Shown: positions 33,590 to 40,918 of the stretch, in pieces
Layout: each line of letters opens with the position of its first letter
Numbering within the stretch: the stretch's first letter is position 1
Made by a program: the position numbers and the translations under genes
Origin: Actinoplanes flavus
Lineage (GTDB): Bacteria; Actinomycetota; Actinomycetes; Mycobacteriales; Micromonosporaceae
Reading direction: 5' to 3'
DNA: 64,000 bases
Assembly (NCBI RefSeq): GCF_017592555.1
Contig: NZ_JAGFNS010000010.1
Location: 203,545 to 267,544, forward strand
The notes under the pieces: generated by a model
Told to the model about the DNA's origin: nothing
Seen by the model: the letters and a program-made list of their open reading frames with translations, nothing else
The model's database searches: none

Positions 33590-34207
33590 TCAGCGGAATC
33601 CGCTCGCGACGAGCAGCACGCCTCCGGCCGCGGTCAGCGGCACCGCGCACGCCAGGACCTGCGCGCGTACCCGCCAGGCCGGCGCGACGACGAGGGTGAC
33701 CCCGGCCGCCGCCGCCACCAGGATCGCGACGTAGCCGAGGGTCTCCGAGAGCACGACGCCGGGACCGCCGAGACGCGACAGTTGGAGGACGGCCTCGGCG
33801 AACAGGACCGCGGCGGGTAGCGCGAGCGCCGGGATCCGCCAGCGTGAAGGCGTCCGGGCGATGCCGCCGCCCGCGCCGAACACGGCACCGGCGACCACGC
33901 CGAGCACCATCCACAGAAGCGCGTACGACGAGTAGACGTTGGCCCAGTCGTCGTTCTGGATCAGAGCCGCCGCCACGTAGTAACTCGGCACGGCCACGAC
34001 GAGGAAGACCACCGCCCCGGCGACGGCGCGCGGCAGACTCCAGCGAGAGTGGAACGTGAGCAGGAACGCGGCCACGGCCCAGACGGCGATCGAGTTCCCG
34101 AGCCCGCCGAACGGGAACGGCACGTACTTGATCCAGACGAAGTCGAGGAATCCCAAGAGGAAACCCGCGACCGGAGCCGTCGTCCCCACGCCCTGGCTGA
34201 TCTTCAT
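33590..34207 (-). CDS. integral membrane protein of unknown function
   Basis: 205 residues with about six membrane helices (for example AVWAVAAFLLTFH, AGAVVFLVVAVPSYYVAAALI, LLWMVLGVVAGAVFGAGGGIA). No charged catalytic motif is visible. It resembles the uncharacterised small actinobacterial membrane families annotated as DUFs, but I cannot name one with certainty. A lone gene between convergent and unrelated neighbours. Confidence 0.75.
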   Translation of the reverse strand: MKISQGVGTTAPVAGFLLGFLDFVWIKYVPFPFGGLGNSIAVWAVAAFLLTFHSRWSLPRAVAGAVVFLVVAVPSYYVAAALIQNDDWANVYSSYALLWMVLGVVAGAVFGAGGGIARTPSRWRIPALALPAAVLFAEAVLQLSRLGGPGVVLSETLGYVAILVAAAAGVTLVVAPAWRVRAQVLACAVPLTAAGGVLLVASGFR

Positions 34208-34302
34208 GGCGCCGACCCTAGGCGGGCCGGCGCCTGGCGAGGATCTGTCTCCAGCACGATTTCGGAGCAGCCGACTCGGCCGAAAGGCAGAGCGGAGCCG
34301 GG

Positions 34303-34920
34303 TCAGCGTGCTGACGGGCGGGCGCGGCCGGCGGGGAGGCCGGCGAGCAGGGCGTCGAGGGTGTCGGAGTCGGCCCAGCCGTTGACGGCGATGTCGCCGG
34401 TCGCGGAGACGGTCACCTCGATGCGGTCCGGCCCGGTCACGTCGGCGAGACGGCCGGTCAGGTGCAGGAACTCCTGGTTGGTGGAGCCCACCCACGGCCG
34501 GTCACGATCGATCAGGTCCTGCCGGAACGGGCCCGCGACCAGGAGATCGGTCGCGCTGAGCAGGGCGGCCACATGCTCGTCCGCCGACGATCGGAGGTAC
34601 GCGTACTCGTACCCCGAGAACGTCATGACGGTGAGCCCGGCCCGCCGCACCCCGGCCGCCACCGCCGCCAAGCCCGCGGCCTGCTCGAACGGCTCCCCGC
34701 CCAGCAGCGTCACGCCGGAGGTGCCGGCCGCCACCACCCGCTCCACCAGGCTCTCCGGGGTGGTGGGCGTGCCGCCCCGCGGACCGAAGAGGTGTGGGTT
34801 GAAACAGCCGGCGCACCGGATGGAGCAACCCTGCACCCAGATCGCGCTCCGCTCGCCCGGGCCCTCGGCCGTGGTCCGGTCGAGGAAACGCGCCACCCGC
34901 ACGAGCGGCGTCTCAGACAT
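34303..34920 (-). CDS. NrdG-like radical SAM protein (4Fe-4S single-cluster type)
   Basis: 205 residues. The radical SAM cysteines appear as QGCSIRCAGCFNPHLF (C-x3-C-x2-C), followed by GGEPFEQ, the SAM-binding GGE motif. This minimal layout matches anaerobic ribonucleotide-reductase activases and their relatives, but no NrdD is nearby. It is the last gene of a coupled five-gene set with a Ycf46-like AAA ATPase, and overlaps the HhH gene by 8 bp, so it probably modifies or activates a partner in that module rather than a reductase. Confidence 0.85.
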   Translation of the reverse strand: MSETPLVRVARFLDRTTAEGPGERSAIWVQGCSIRCAGCFNPHLFGPRGGTPTTPESLVERVVAAGTSGVTLLGGEPFEQAAGLAAVAAGVRRAGLTVMTFSGYEYAYLRSSADEHVAALLSATDLLVAGPFRQDLIDRDRPWVGSTNQEFLHLTGRLADVTGPDRIEVTVSATGDIAVNGWADSDTLDALLAGLPAGRARPSAR

Positions 34921-35788
34921 CGACGATGCGCCCGAACGGCTGGTCGTGGTCGTGCTGCGGGGCCGGGGGAGGAGCACAGGTGAGATGGTCGCGGACGGCG
35001 ACGAACTCGTGCGGGGCGAGCGACGCGGCGTCCGCGAACTCGGCGAGCGACGCGAATCCGCCCCGGGAGTCGCGGGCGGCCACGGCCCGCTCGGCCCGTT
35101 CGGGACCGACACCCGGCAGCATGGCGAGCTGCGCCACGGTGGCGTTGTTGACCTCCAGCCGCGCCGAAGAAGCGGGTGGCGCCGAAGGAACATCCGGCAC
35201 GGGAGGAGCAGGCGGCGCGAAAGGAGACTGTGGCGCCATCGGGGCGTACGGCGCCGCATGCGCCTGCTGCGCCGCGGACGCCTGCGGGGGAGCGGCATAC
35301 GGCTGGGGCGTCGACGGCTGGGCGCCGTAGTACTGGCTCGGCGGAGGCACGAGACCCTGCACCTGGGGCGGAACCGGCCCGGGAGCCGGGACACCGGCCC
35401 ACGGCGCGGCGGTCTGTTGCGCGTACCACGGCTGGTGGCCGGCCCGCCATTGCAACCACGAGCTGTTGATGACCAGCGCGTGGACCACCGAGATCATCCA
35501 GACGATCAGCAGCGCCACGACGGTGAGGTCGGAGGCCACCCCGTCCTTCGGCAGGGTCGGCCCGGTGAAGAACGCGGCGTTGGCGAGGACGCTGTAGACG
35601 ATGCCGGCGATCGACCACGCATGGCGGCGCGCCCGGACACCGACATAGAGGAACCCGGCGGCGCTCAGGCAGCCGAAACTGAGGATCGGCAGAAGCACCC
35701 AGGCGCTGTGGCCGAGCCGCCACGAGAGCCGCGCCGGGCCTTGCGGCTTCGACGGTGGGAAACCCTGGTCAGGCGGGGTCCACGTCAC
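34913..35788 (-). CDS. membrane protein with C-terminal helix-hairpin-helix domain
   Basis: 291 residues from the GTG at 35788. About residues 20-110 form three or four membrane helices. A Pro/Ala/Gln-rich linker (about 125-215) connects to a C-terminal ComEA-like helix-hairpin-helix domain (LEVNNATVAQLAMLPGVGPERAERAV). Such HhH domains bind DNA backbone or act as protein-protein modules. The 5' end overlaps the DUF2997 gene by 20 bp and the 3' end overlaps the radical SAM gene, so it belongs to the module. The combination of membrane anchor and HhH is unusual for a Ycf46 system. Confidence 0.8.
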   Translation of the reverse strand: MTWTPPDQGFPPSKPQGPARLSWRLGHSAWVLLPILSFGCLSAAGFLYVGVRARRHAWSIAGIVYSVLANAAFFTGPTLPKDGVASDLTVVALLIVWMISVVHALVINSSWLQWRAGHQPWYAQQTAAPWAGVPAPGPVPPQVQGLVPPPSQYYGAQPSTPQPYAAPPQASAAQQAHAAPYAPMAPQSPFAPPAPPVPDVPSAPPASSARLEVNNATVAQLAMLPGVGPERAERAVAARDSRGGFASLAEFADAASLAPHEFVAVRDHLTCAPPPAPQHDHDQPFGRIVDV

Positions 35789-35984
35789 GGTTCACCTGCT
35801 GTTCCTGTGCTGTGTGGTGCTGGCGCGTGTAGTCGTCGGTGAAGGCGCTGGACTCTACCTTCCCGCCGATCAGGTCCTCGAGGACGGCGATGTAGTCGAG
35901 GCACCGGTCACCGAGGATGTCGAGGGTCTCGGCACTGACCGTGCCGTCGCCGTTGACGGTGACGACGATCCGTGGCCTGCTCAT
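35769..35984 (-). CDS. DUF2997 family small protein
   Basis: 71 residues. The start (IVVTVNGDGTVSAETLDILGDRCLDYIAVLEDLIGG) matches the DUF2997 pattern of a beta hairpin and a helix containing a conserved Cys. This family is found in cyanobacteria and plastid-lineage operons next to ycf35-like (DUF1257) genes. It overlaps the DUF1257-like gene by 4 bp. Function unknown; probably a small partner of the AAA ATPase. Confidence 0.72.
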   Translation of the reverse strand: MSRPRIVVTVNGDGTVSAETLDILGDRCLDYIAVLEDLIGGKVESSAFTDDYTRQHHTAQEQQVNRDVDPA

Positions 35985-36427
35985 GCCCGCTCCCGCTCCA
36001 CCTCGAAGACCAGCTGGACGGCGCCGTCGGTGACCGACTCGGACTCCAGCCGGAGCCCGGCCGCCGGCGCCTGGTCGCGCAGCCGCTCCAGAACCGCCCG
36101 CTGCACCCGGCGACCGTAGGCCTCGTCGACCGCGGTGACCAGCTCGACCGCCCGCTCCTGCTGGACGCCGGTGAAGTGCGCGCCCCAGATGCCCTCGGTG
36201 TCGCGGGTGAACGTGGCGGACGCCTTCGTCCCACCCCAGACGGCGGTCAGCGTCTCGCCGGACGTGACGACGGTGGCGCCGGTGTCGCGCAGCGCCTCGC
36301 CCAGCAGGGTGACGTCACGCATCCGGGTCCGGACGTCGCAGACGCCGTCGGACTGCCCGGCGGCCCGGGCCTGAATGGCGGCCGCGCCGGCCATCGCCAA
36401 CGGGACCAGCAACAGTGACACGCTCAC
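35981..36427 (-). CDS. DUF1257 (Ycf35-like) family protein
   Basis: 148 residues. After a hydrophobic N-terminus (MSVSLLLVPLAMAGAAAIQ) it reads VRTRMRDVTLLGEALRDTGATVV, the DUF1257/Ycf35-type start (normally 'T.i.d...L..AL..LG'), followed by alternating strands and a C-terminal VQLVFEVER. In cyanobacteria and algae ycf35, DUF2997 and ycf46 co-occur. The gene starts 36 bp after the AAA ATPase gene and overlaps the DUF2997 gene. The hydrophobic N-terminus may be a membrane anchor. Confidence 0.68.
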   Translation of the reverse strand: MSVSLLLVPLAMAGAAAIQARAAGQSDGVCDVRTRMRDVTLLGEALRDTGATVVTSGETLTAVWGGTKASATFTRDTEGIWGAHFTGVQQERAVELVTAVDEAYGRRVQRAVLERLRDQAPAAGLRLESESVTDGAVQLVFEVERERA

Positions 36428-36462
36428 GAGAACCCCCCGTTCTTCGTTGGTGTGCGGACACC

Positions 36463-38058
36463 CTACCGTCCCGGTGCTCCGGGACGGTCGGTCAGATCCC
36501 AGTCATCGGTGCTGGTCGCGGACACGGCACGGTTGCGGGCCCAGGCGCGCAGACCGTCGATGCGCTCGGCCTGGGTCACGCTGAGCGGGACGATGCTCAT
36601 CACGGCGCGCACCAGATCGTCGCGGCTCAATGGCCGGCGTTCGGAGAACGCGTCGAACAGGGCGACCGTGACGGCCTGCTCGATCTCGGCGCCGGAGTAG
36701 CCGGTGGTCAGCCCGGCCAGCTCGTCCAGCAGGTCGGCGCCGACCGGCAGCTCGCCCGCCACCCGGGGATGGCGCAGCGCCCGCAGCAGGTGCACCCGCC
36801 ACACATCCACCCGTTCCGCGCGGCTCGGCAGGTCGACGAAGAACGTCTCGTCGAACCGGCCCTTGCGCAACAACTCCGGTGGCAGCCCGTCGAAGTCGTT
36901 GGCGGTCGCGATCACGAACACCGGCCGGCTCTTCTCCTGCATCCAGGTGAGGAAGGTGCCGAAGACGCGGGCGCCGGTGCCGGAGTCGCCGGTCCCGCCG
37001 GCGAAACCCTTCTCGATCTCGTCGACCCACAGCACGCACGGGGCGACGGCCTCGGCGATCCGCAGCGCGGTCCGCATGTTGTGCTCGCTGGACCCGACCA
37101 GCCCGGAGAACACCCGGCCGATGTCGAAGCGCAGCAGCGGCAGGCCCCACACCGTCGACATGGCCTTGGCGGTGAGCGACTTGCCGCACCCCGGCACGCC
37201 GGTGATCAGGACGCCGCGTGGGGCGGGCAGGCCGTACTCGGCGGCCTCGGGCAGCCACGAGCCGTTGCGTTTGACCAGCCAGGACTTGAGGTTGCCGAGC
37301 CCGCCGACGTCGTCGAGCACGGTGCCGGCGGTGATGAACTCCAGAACTCCCGACTTCCGGACGGTCTGGCGTTTCTCGTCGTGGACGATGTCGACGTCGC
37401 CGACGTCCAGCACCGCGTCGTCGGCCATCGCCCGGGCGTACGCGTTCTCCGCCTCCTGCATGGTGAGCCCGGCCGCCGCCGCGACGAACCGCTCCCGCCC
37501 CGTCTCGTCGAGATCCACCCGCAGCCGGCCGCTCGCGCTGTTGGCGCGGATCATCGCGTCCAGCAGCGCGCCCCGCTCGGCCTCGCCCGGCAGCGGGAAG
37601 TCGACGATGGTGATGTCCTTGGCCAGCTCGGCGGGCAGGCTCAGCACCGGCGACAGCAGCACCAGCGTCCGGGGGTGCCGCCCGGTCCGGAAGGCGTGCG
37701 CGATGTCCCGCAGCATGCGCACCACCTCCATGTTCTGCGGGTACTGCCCGTCCACGGTGAGCGGGTGCAGATCACGCAGGACGAACACGCCCGGTTCGTC
37801 GAGCCGGTGCACGATCTTGAGCGCGTCCATGACCCGCCCGGTGTTCGAGCGGACCTCCCCGTCCGGCTGGATCAGCCCGCCGGTGATCGTCCACGACCAG
37901 ACCGGGCGGGGCACCCGCACCAGTTCCGGGTTTCCGGCGATCAGCGAGATCTTGTGCAGGGCGCGCTGTTCCTCGTGGGTCTCCAGGTAGAGCACCGGGA
38001 ACCGGGCCTTGAGCAGCTGCGCGAACGTCTCCGGGAACGACCTCGTCACCGTGCTCAT
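36463..38058 (-). CDS. Ycf46-like AAA ATPase
   Basis: 531 residues from the ATG at 38058. It has the Ycf46 layout: an N-terminal degenerate domain (FPVLYLETHEEQRALHKI, LSPVLSLPAELAKDI) and a C-terminal classical AAA module with Walker A GVPGCGKSLTAKA (near residue 287), Walker B VLWVDEIEKGF, sensor 1 IATANDFDGLPPELLRKGRFDETFFVDLP with its arginine finger, and sensor 2 GYSGAEIEQAV. In cyanobacteria Ycf46 is linked to carbon-uptake regulation, and related ATPases occur in multi-gene bacterial systems of uncertain role. It is the first gene of the five-gene module. Confidence 0.88.
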   Translation of the reverse strand: MSTVTRSFPETFAQLLKARFPVLYLETHEEQRALHKISLIAGNPELVRVPRPVWSWTITGGLIQPDGEVRSNTGRVMDALKIVHRLDEPGVFVLRDLHPLTVDGQYPQNMEVVRMLRDIAHAFRTGRHPRTLVLLSPVLSLPAELAKDITIVDFPLPGEAERGALLDAMIRANSASGRLRVDLDETGRERFVAAAAGLTMQEAENAYARAMADDAVLDVGDVDIVHDEKRQTVRKSGVLEFITAGTVLDDVGGLGNLKSWLVKRNGSWLPEAAEYGLPAPRGVLITGVPGCGKSLTAKAMSTVWGLPLLRFDIGRVFSGLVGSSEHNMRTALRIAEAVAPCVLWVDEIEKGFAGGTGDSGTGARVFGTFLTWMQEKSRPVFVIATANDFDGLPPELLRKGRFDETFFVDLPSRAERVDVWRVHLLRALRHPRVAGELPVGADLLDELAGLTTGYSGAEIEQAVTVALFDAFSERRPLSRDDLVRAVMSIVPLSVTQAERIDGLRAWARNRAVSATSTDDWDLTDRPGAPGR

Positions 38059-38129
38059 GTCAGACCCGCCTTGCCGGGGTGGACCGGGCATGCCGGAACC
38101 GATGGCCTTCCGTGACCACCCGCGGCGAC

Positions 38130-38861
38130 TCAACGACCGCTGACACCGGACCTCCTAGCCTGCCGCAGGATCAGGGCGATGTCGGCGCCCCAGCCGTCGA
38201 GGACGTCGCCGTGGCCCCGGGCGCGGGCCAGGTCGGCGACCGCCGGGAAGAGGCTCAGCGCGCGGCCGGGCAGCCGCCCCGGTTCCAGAGCGGCGTTCCA
38301 CCGGCCCGGCAGCGGGTGGGTGGCCAGCTCCCAGGTCAGGTACTTGTTGTACGGCCGCAACCGTCCGTGCAGCGCGAACACCGTCGACAGCAGCCACGGC
38401 ACGCTCTCCAGCTCGTCCAGCAGGCCGGCCGCCGCCGCGCCGTCGCGGTGGCTCTTCACCGCCCGGTAGAGCTGGTTCACATACGCGTCCAGGAAGTCGC
38501 GTGACCAGGTGCGGGCCTCCGCGTCGGTGGGGGTGGCCTGCCGCTCGACCAGGTCGGCGATGCCGCCGCCGAGCCGGTCGAGCAGGACCCGGGCGCCGCG
38601 GTAGCCGTAGCGTGGCCAGTGCATCGACGTGTCGGCCAGCGCCTCGACCGTGACGACCGCCTGGTCCAGCTCGGACGACCGCACCCGCTGCCACCGGGCC
38701 AGCGCCGGGCCGGCCACCACGACGGTGACGTCACAGTCGGAGTGGGCGGTGACCATGCCGCGGGCGTGCGACCCGGTCAGCACCACCCCGCGCACGCCGG
38801 CGTCGGCCTCCGCCTCGGCCAGCAGCCGGTCCAGCACCGCACTCCGCTTCATGTCCGCCAT
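38130..38861 (-). CDS. nucleotidyltransferase-domain protein
   Basis: 243 residues. The nucleotidyltransferase signature is GSHARGMVTAHSDCDVTVVV (G-S, then D-x-D), followed by a helical region that may be an HEPN-like or aminoglycoside-adenylyltransferase-like C-terminal half (TWELATHPLPGRWNAAL). Such proteins adenylylate small molecules or act in antibiotic resistance or regulation; the substrate is unknown. It lies between the DUF2079 gene and the AAA module on the same strand. Confidence 0.8.
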   Translation of the reverse strand: MADMKRSAVLDRLLAEAEADAGVRGVVLTGSHARGMVTAHSDCDVTVVVAGPALARWQRVRSSELDQAVVTVEALADTSMHWPRYGYRGARVLLDRLGGGIADLVERQATPTDAEARTWSRDFLDAYVNQLYRAVKSHRDGAAAAGLLDELESVPWLLSTVFALHGRLRPYNKYLTWELATHPLPGRWNAALEPGRLPGRALSLFPAVADLARARGHGDVLDGWGADIALILRQARRSGVSGR

Positions 38862-38892
38862 CCTGGCACGCCCCTACGACACTTCTCCGGCG

Positions 38893-40443
38893 TCAACTGG
38901 CGGTGCCGGTGCCGCGGATCGGCTGGGTGGCGGGGGCGGTGCGCTGGAGGACGATGATGCGGCCGCCGTTGTAGACCTGGCGGAAGCCCATCTGGTCGAG
39001 CTGTTTCATGATCTGGGGGATCTCGGTGCGGCCGATCGGGCAGCTCGGGTTCCAGGTGTCGACGACGGCCCAGTCGCCCTTGTCGACGTTCGAGCCGATC
39101 AGGGTGACCTCGTTGGTGGGCAGCAGCGGGATCAGCAGGTTGTTGGTGGCCCGGACGGTGACGCCCTCGGGGATGCGCTCGAGGGCGTCGGTGGCCTCGC
39201 CGACCACGGTGGCGTTGTTGAAGGGAGCCGCCGTCCCCTCGTACCAGTCGACGATCTTGTGATCTCGAAGGTCCTGGACGGCGAAGAAGATGAACACCGG
39301 CGCGGCGATGGCGGCCATCACGGTCGCGGTGCGGAACTGGTACCAGGGCCGTTTCGGTTCCTCGACGGGCGCGCTGCGGGGCGCCATCGCGAGATCCGGG
39401 TCGGGGCCCAGGCCGCGGGCCCGGTCGACGAGGCTGCCGATCCGGCGGAAGCCGTCGGCCACCGCGGCGAACATGATCGGGATGAGCGGCATGTCGTAGT
39501 AGAGCTCGGAGGACCACTGGGTGTCGCGCGACGACAGCATCCGGCTCAGCATCACCGGCGCGATCATCAGGATCAGCGGGGAGGCGAGCGCCGCGAACCC
39601 GACCGGGATGAACAGTTGCTCCCAGGTGGTGAGCTTGGCGGGCTGGTCGGTCATCAGGTTCAGGATCTCGAGCGGGTGCGTGATCATGTACGGGATGCCG
39701 GCGAAGATCCCGTCCGCGTGCAGGCTCGCCTGGTAGTCCTTGGCGTAGGTGAAGCCGCCCGGGTTCAGGTTCGGGATGATGAACTTGAGGGTCACCAGGA
39801 ACCACGAGGCGCCCCAGGCGATCAGGAACCCGCCGTGCTTCCACCGCCGGTTGAGCAGCGCGTAGAGGCCGAGCATGGCGCACAGCAGGCCGCCGTCCTC
39901 CTTGACCGTGACCAGCGCCGCGAACAGGATCGTCGCCTGGGTCCACTTCCCGGCGAGCATCCGCTCCAGGCCCCAGGCCAGGAACAACGCGCCGAACATC
40001 ACCTCGTGCACCGGGAAGGCGACGGTGCCGAAGACGGCATGACTGCACAGGTACGCGATGAGCATCCCAGTGCCGACCGCGATGCCGTGGCGGCGGCGGA
40101 AGATGTGGTAGATCGGGATGCCGGACAGGCAGATCAGGACGATCTGGGCGTACACCAGGGTGATCGCCGAGTCGTGGATCCACACCAGCGGCGCGAGCAG
40201 GGCGAAGGCCGGTGAGAAGTGGTCGCCGAGCTGCACGTACCCCTTGATCGGCACCATCGGCCAGCCGTCGTTCGCCCAGCCCTGTACGGCCTGGTAGAAG
40301 ATGCCGAGGTCGCACGCGCCGACGGTGAGGGCGTCGTACTGAGCCTGGGCCCACCGGGCGAACAGATAGATCGCCACCCCGACGATCCACCCGCAGGGGG
40401 ACAGGAGCGTCCGGATCGCGGCATCCCGCACTCTGATCAGCAC
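38893..40443 (-). CDS. DUF2079 family integral membrane protein
   Basis: 516 residues with about ten membrane helices and a soluble C-terminal region. The N-terminal DLGIFYQAVQGWANDGWPM and YVQLGDHFSPAFALLAPL are the recognisable DUF2079 segments (D-x-G and H-x-S motifs in the first outer loop), related to lipid-linked-sugar glycosyltransferases of the GT-C type. It probably acts in the membrane on a polyprenyl-phosphate sugar, but substrate and product are unknown. GTG start at 40443. Divergent from the DUF2203 gene. Confidence 0.85.
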   Translation of the reverse strand: MLIRVRDAAIRTLLSPCGWIVGVAIYLFARWAQAQYDALTVGACDLGIFYQAVQGWANDGWPMVPIKGYVQLGDHFSPAFALLAPLVWIHDSAITLVYAQIVLICLSGIPIYHIFRRRHGIAVGTGMLIAYLCSHAVFGTVAFPVHEVMFGALFLAWGLERMLAGKWTQATILFAALVTVKEDGGLLCAMLGLYALLNRRWKHGGFLIAWGASWFLVTLKFIIPNLNPGGFTYAKDYQASLHADGIFAGIPYMITHPLEILNLMTDQPAKLTTWEQLFIPVGFAALASPLILMIAPVMLSRMLSSRDTQWSSELYYDMPLIPIMFAAVADGFRRIGSLVDRARGLGPDPDLAMAPRSAPVEEPKRPWYQFRTATVMAAIAAPVFIFFAVQDLRDHKIVDWYEGTAAPFNNATVVGEATDALERIPEGVTVRATNNLLIPLLPTNEVTLIGSNVDKGDWAVVDTWNPSCPIGRTEIPQIMKQLDQMGFRQVYNGGRIIVLQRTAPATQPIRGTGTAS

Positions 40444-40517
40444 GGATGCACAACCTAGTAGATCTCCTCGGCGGGTGTTCGCCGAGCCGTTCCCCCCTGG
40501 GTGACAGACTCTGCGGT

Positions 40518-40892
40518 ATGGGGTTGTTCACGGTGGCGGAAGCACGTACCGAACTGGCCCGGCTGCGCCCGGTCCTCGACGAGGTCATCACCCTGCGCGC
40601 CGACATGGTGGAACTCTCCGCCGCCCTGGTCCCCGGCGGGGAGCCGACCAGCCTGGGCGGGCTGCCGGAGCGCAAGGCCGCCGAGGCCCGCCTCAACGAA
40701 CTGATGACCGAGATCCAGGAGACCGGCGCCGAACTCAAGGGCGTGGCCCCGCTGCTGGTCGACTTCCCGGCCGACCTGGACGGCGTCCCGGTTCTGCTGT
40801 GCTGGCTCGAAGGCGACGCCGACATCACCTGGTACCACCGCGCCGACCTCGGCTTCGCCGGCCGCCGCCCGCTCCCGGACGACGCCGCCTGA
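40518..40892 (+). CDS. DUF2203 family protein
   Basis: 124 residues. It begins MGLFTVAEARTELARLRPVLDEV, the DUF2203 signature, continues as a helical hairpin, and ends in the strand pair VLLCWLEGDADITWYHRADLGFAGRRPL. Small cytosolic protein of unknown function, widespread in actinobacteria, cyanobacteria and deinococci. Confidence 0.85.
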   Translation: MGLFTVAEARTELARLRPVLDEVITLRADMVELSAALVPGGEPTSLGGLPERKAAEARLNELMTEIQETGAELKGVAPLLVDFPADLDGVPVLLCWLEGDADITWYHRADLGFAGRRPLPDDAA

Positions 40893-40918
40893 GACAGCGT
40901 GGCAGGGCGGGTGCCGGT

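Noticed and set aside
34303..34920. Annotation as anaerobic ribonucleoside-triphosphate reductase activating protein (NrdG).
   Set aside because: The motif layout allows it, but no nrdD is nearby and the operon context is a Ycf46-type module, so only 'NrdG-like' is justified.
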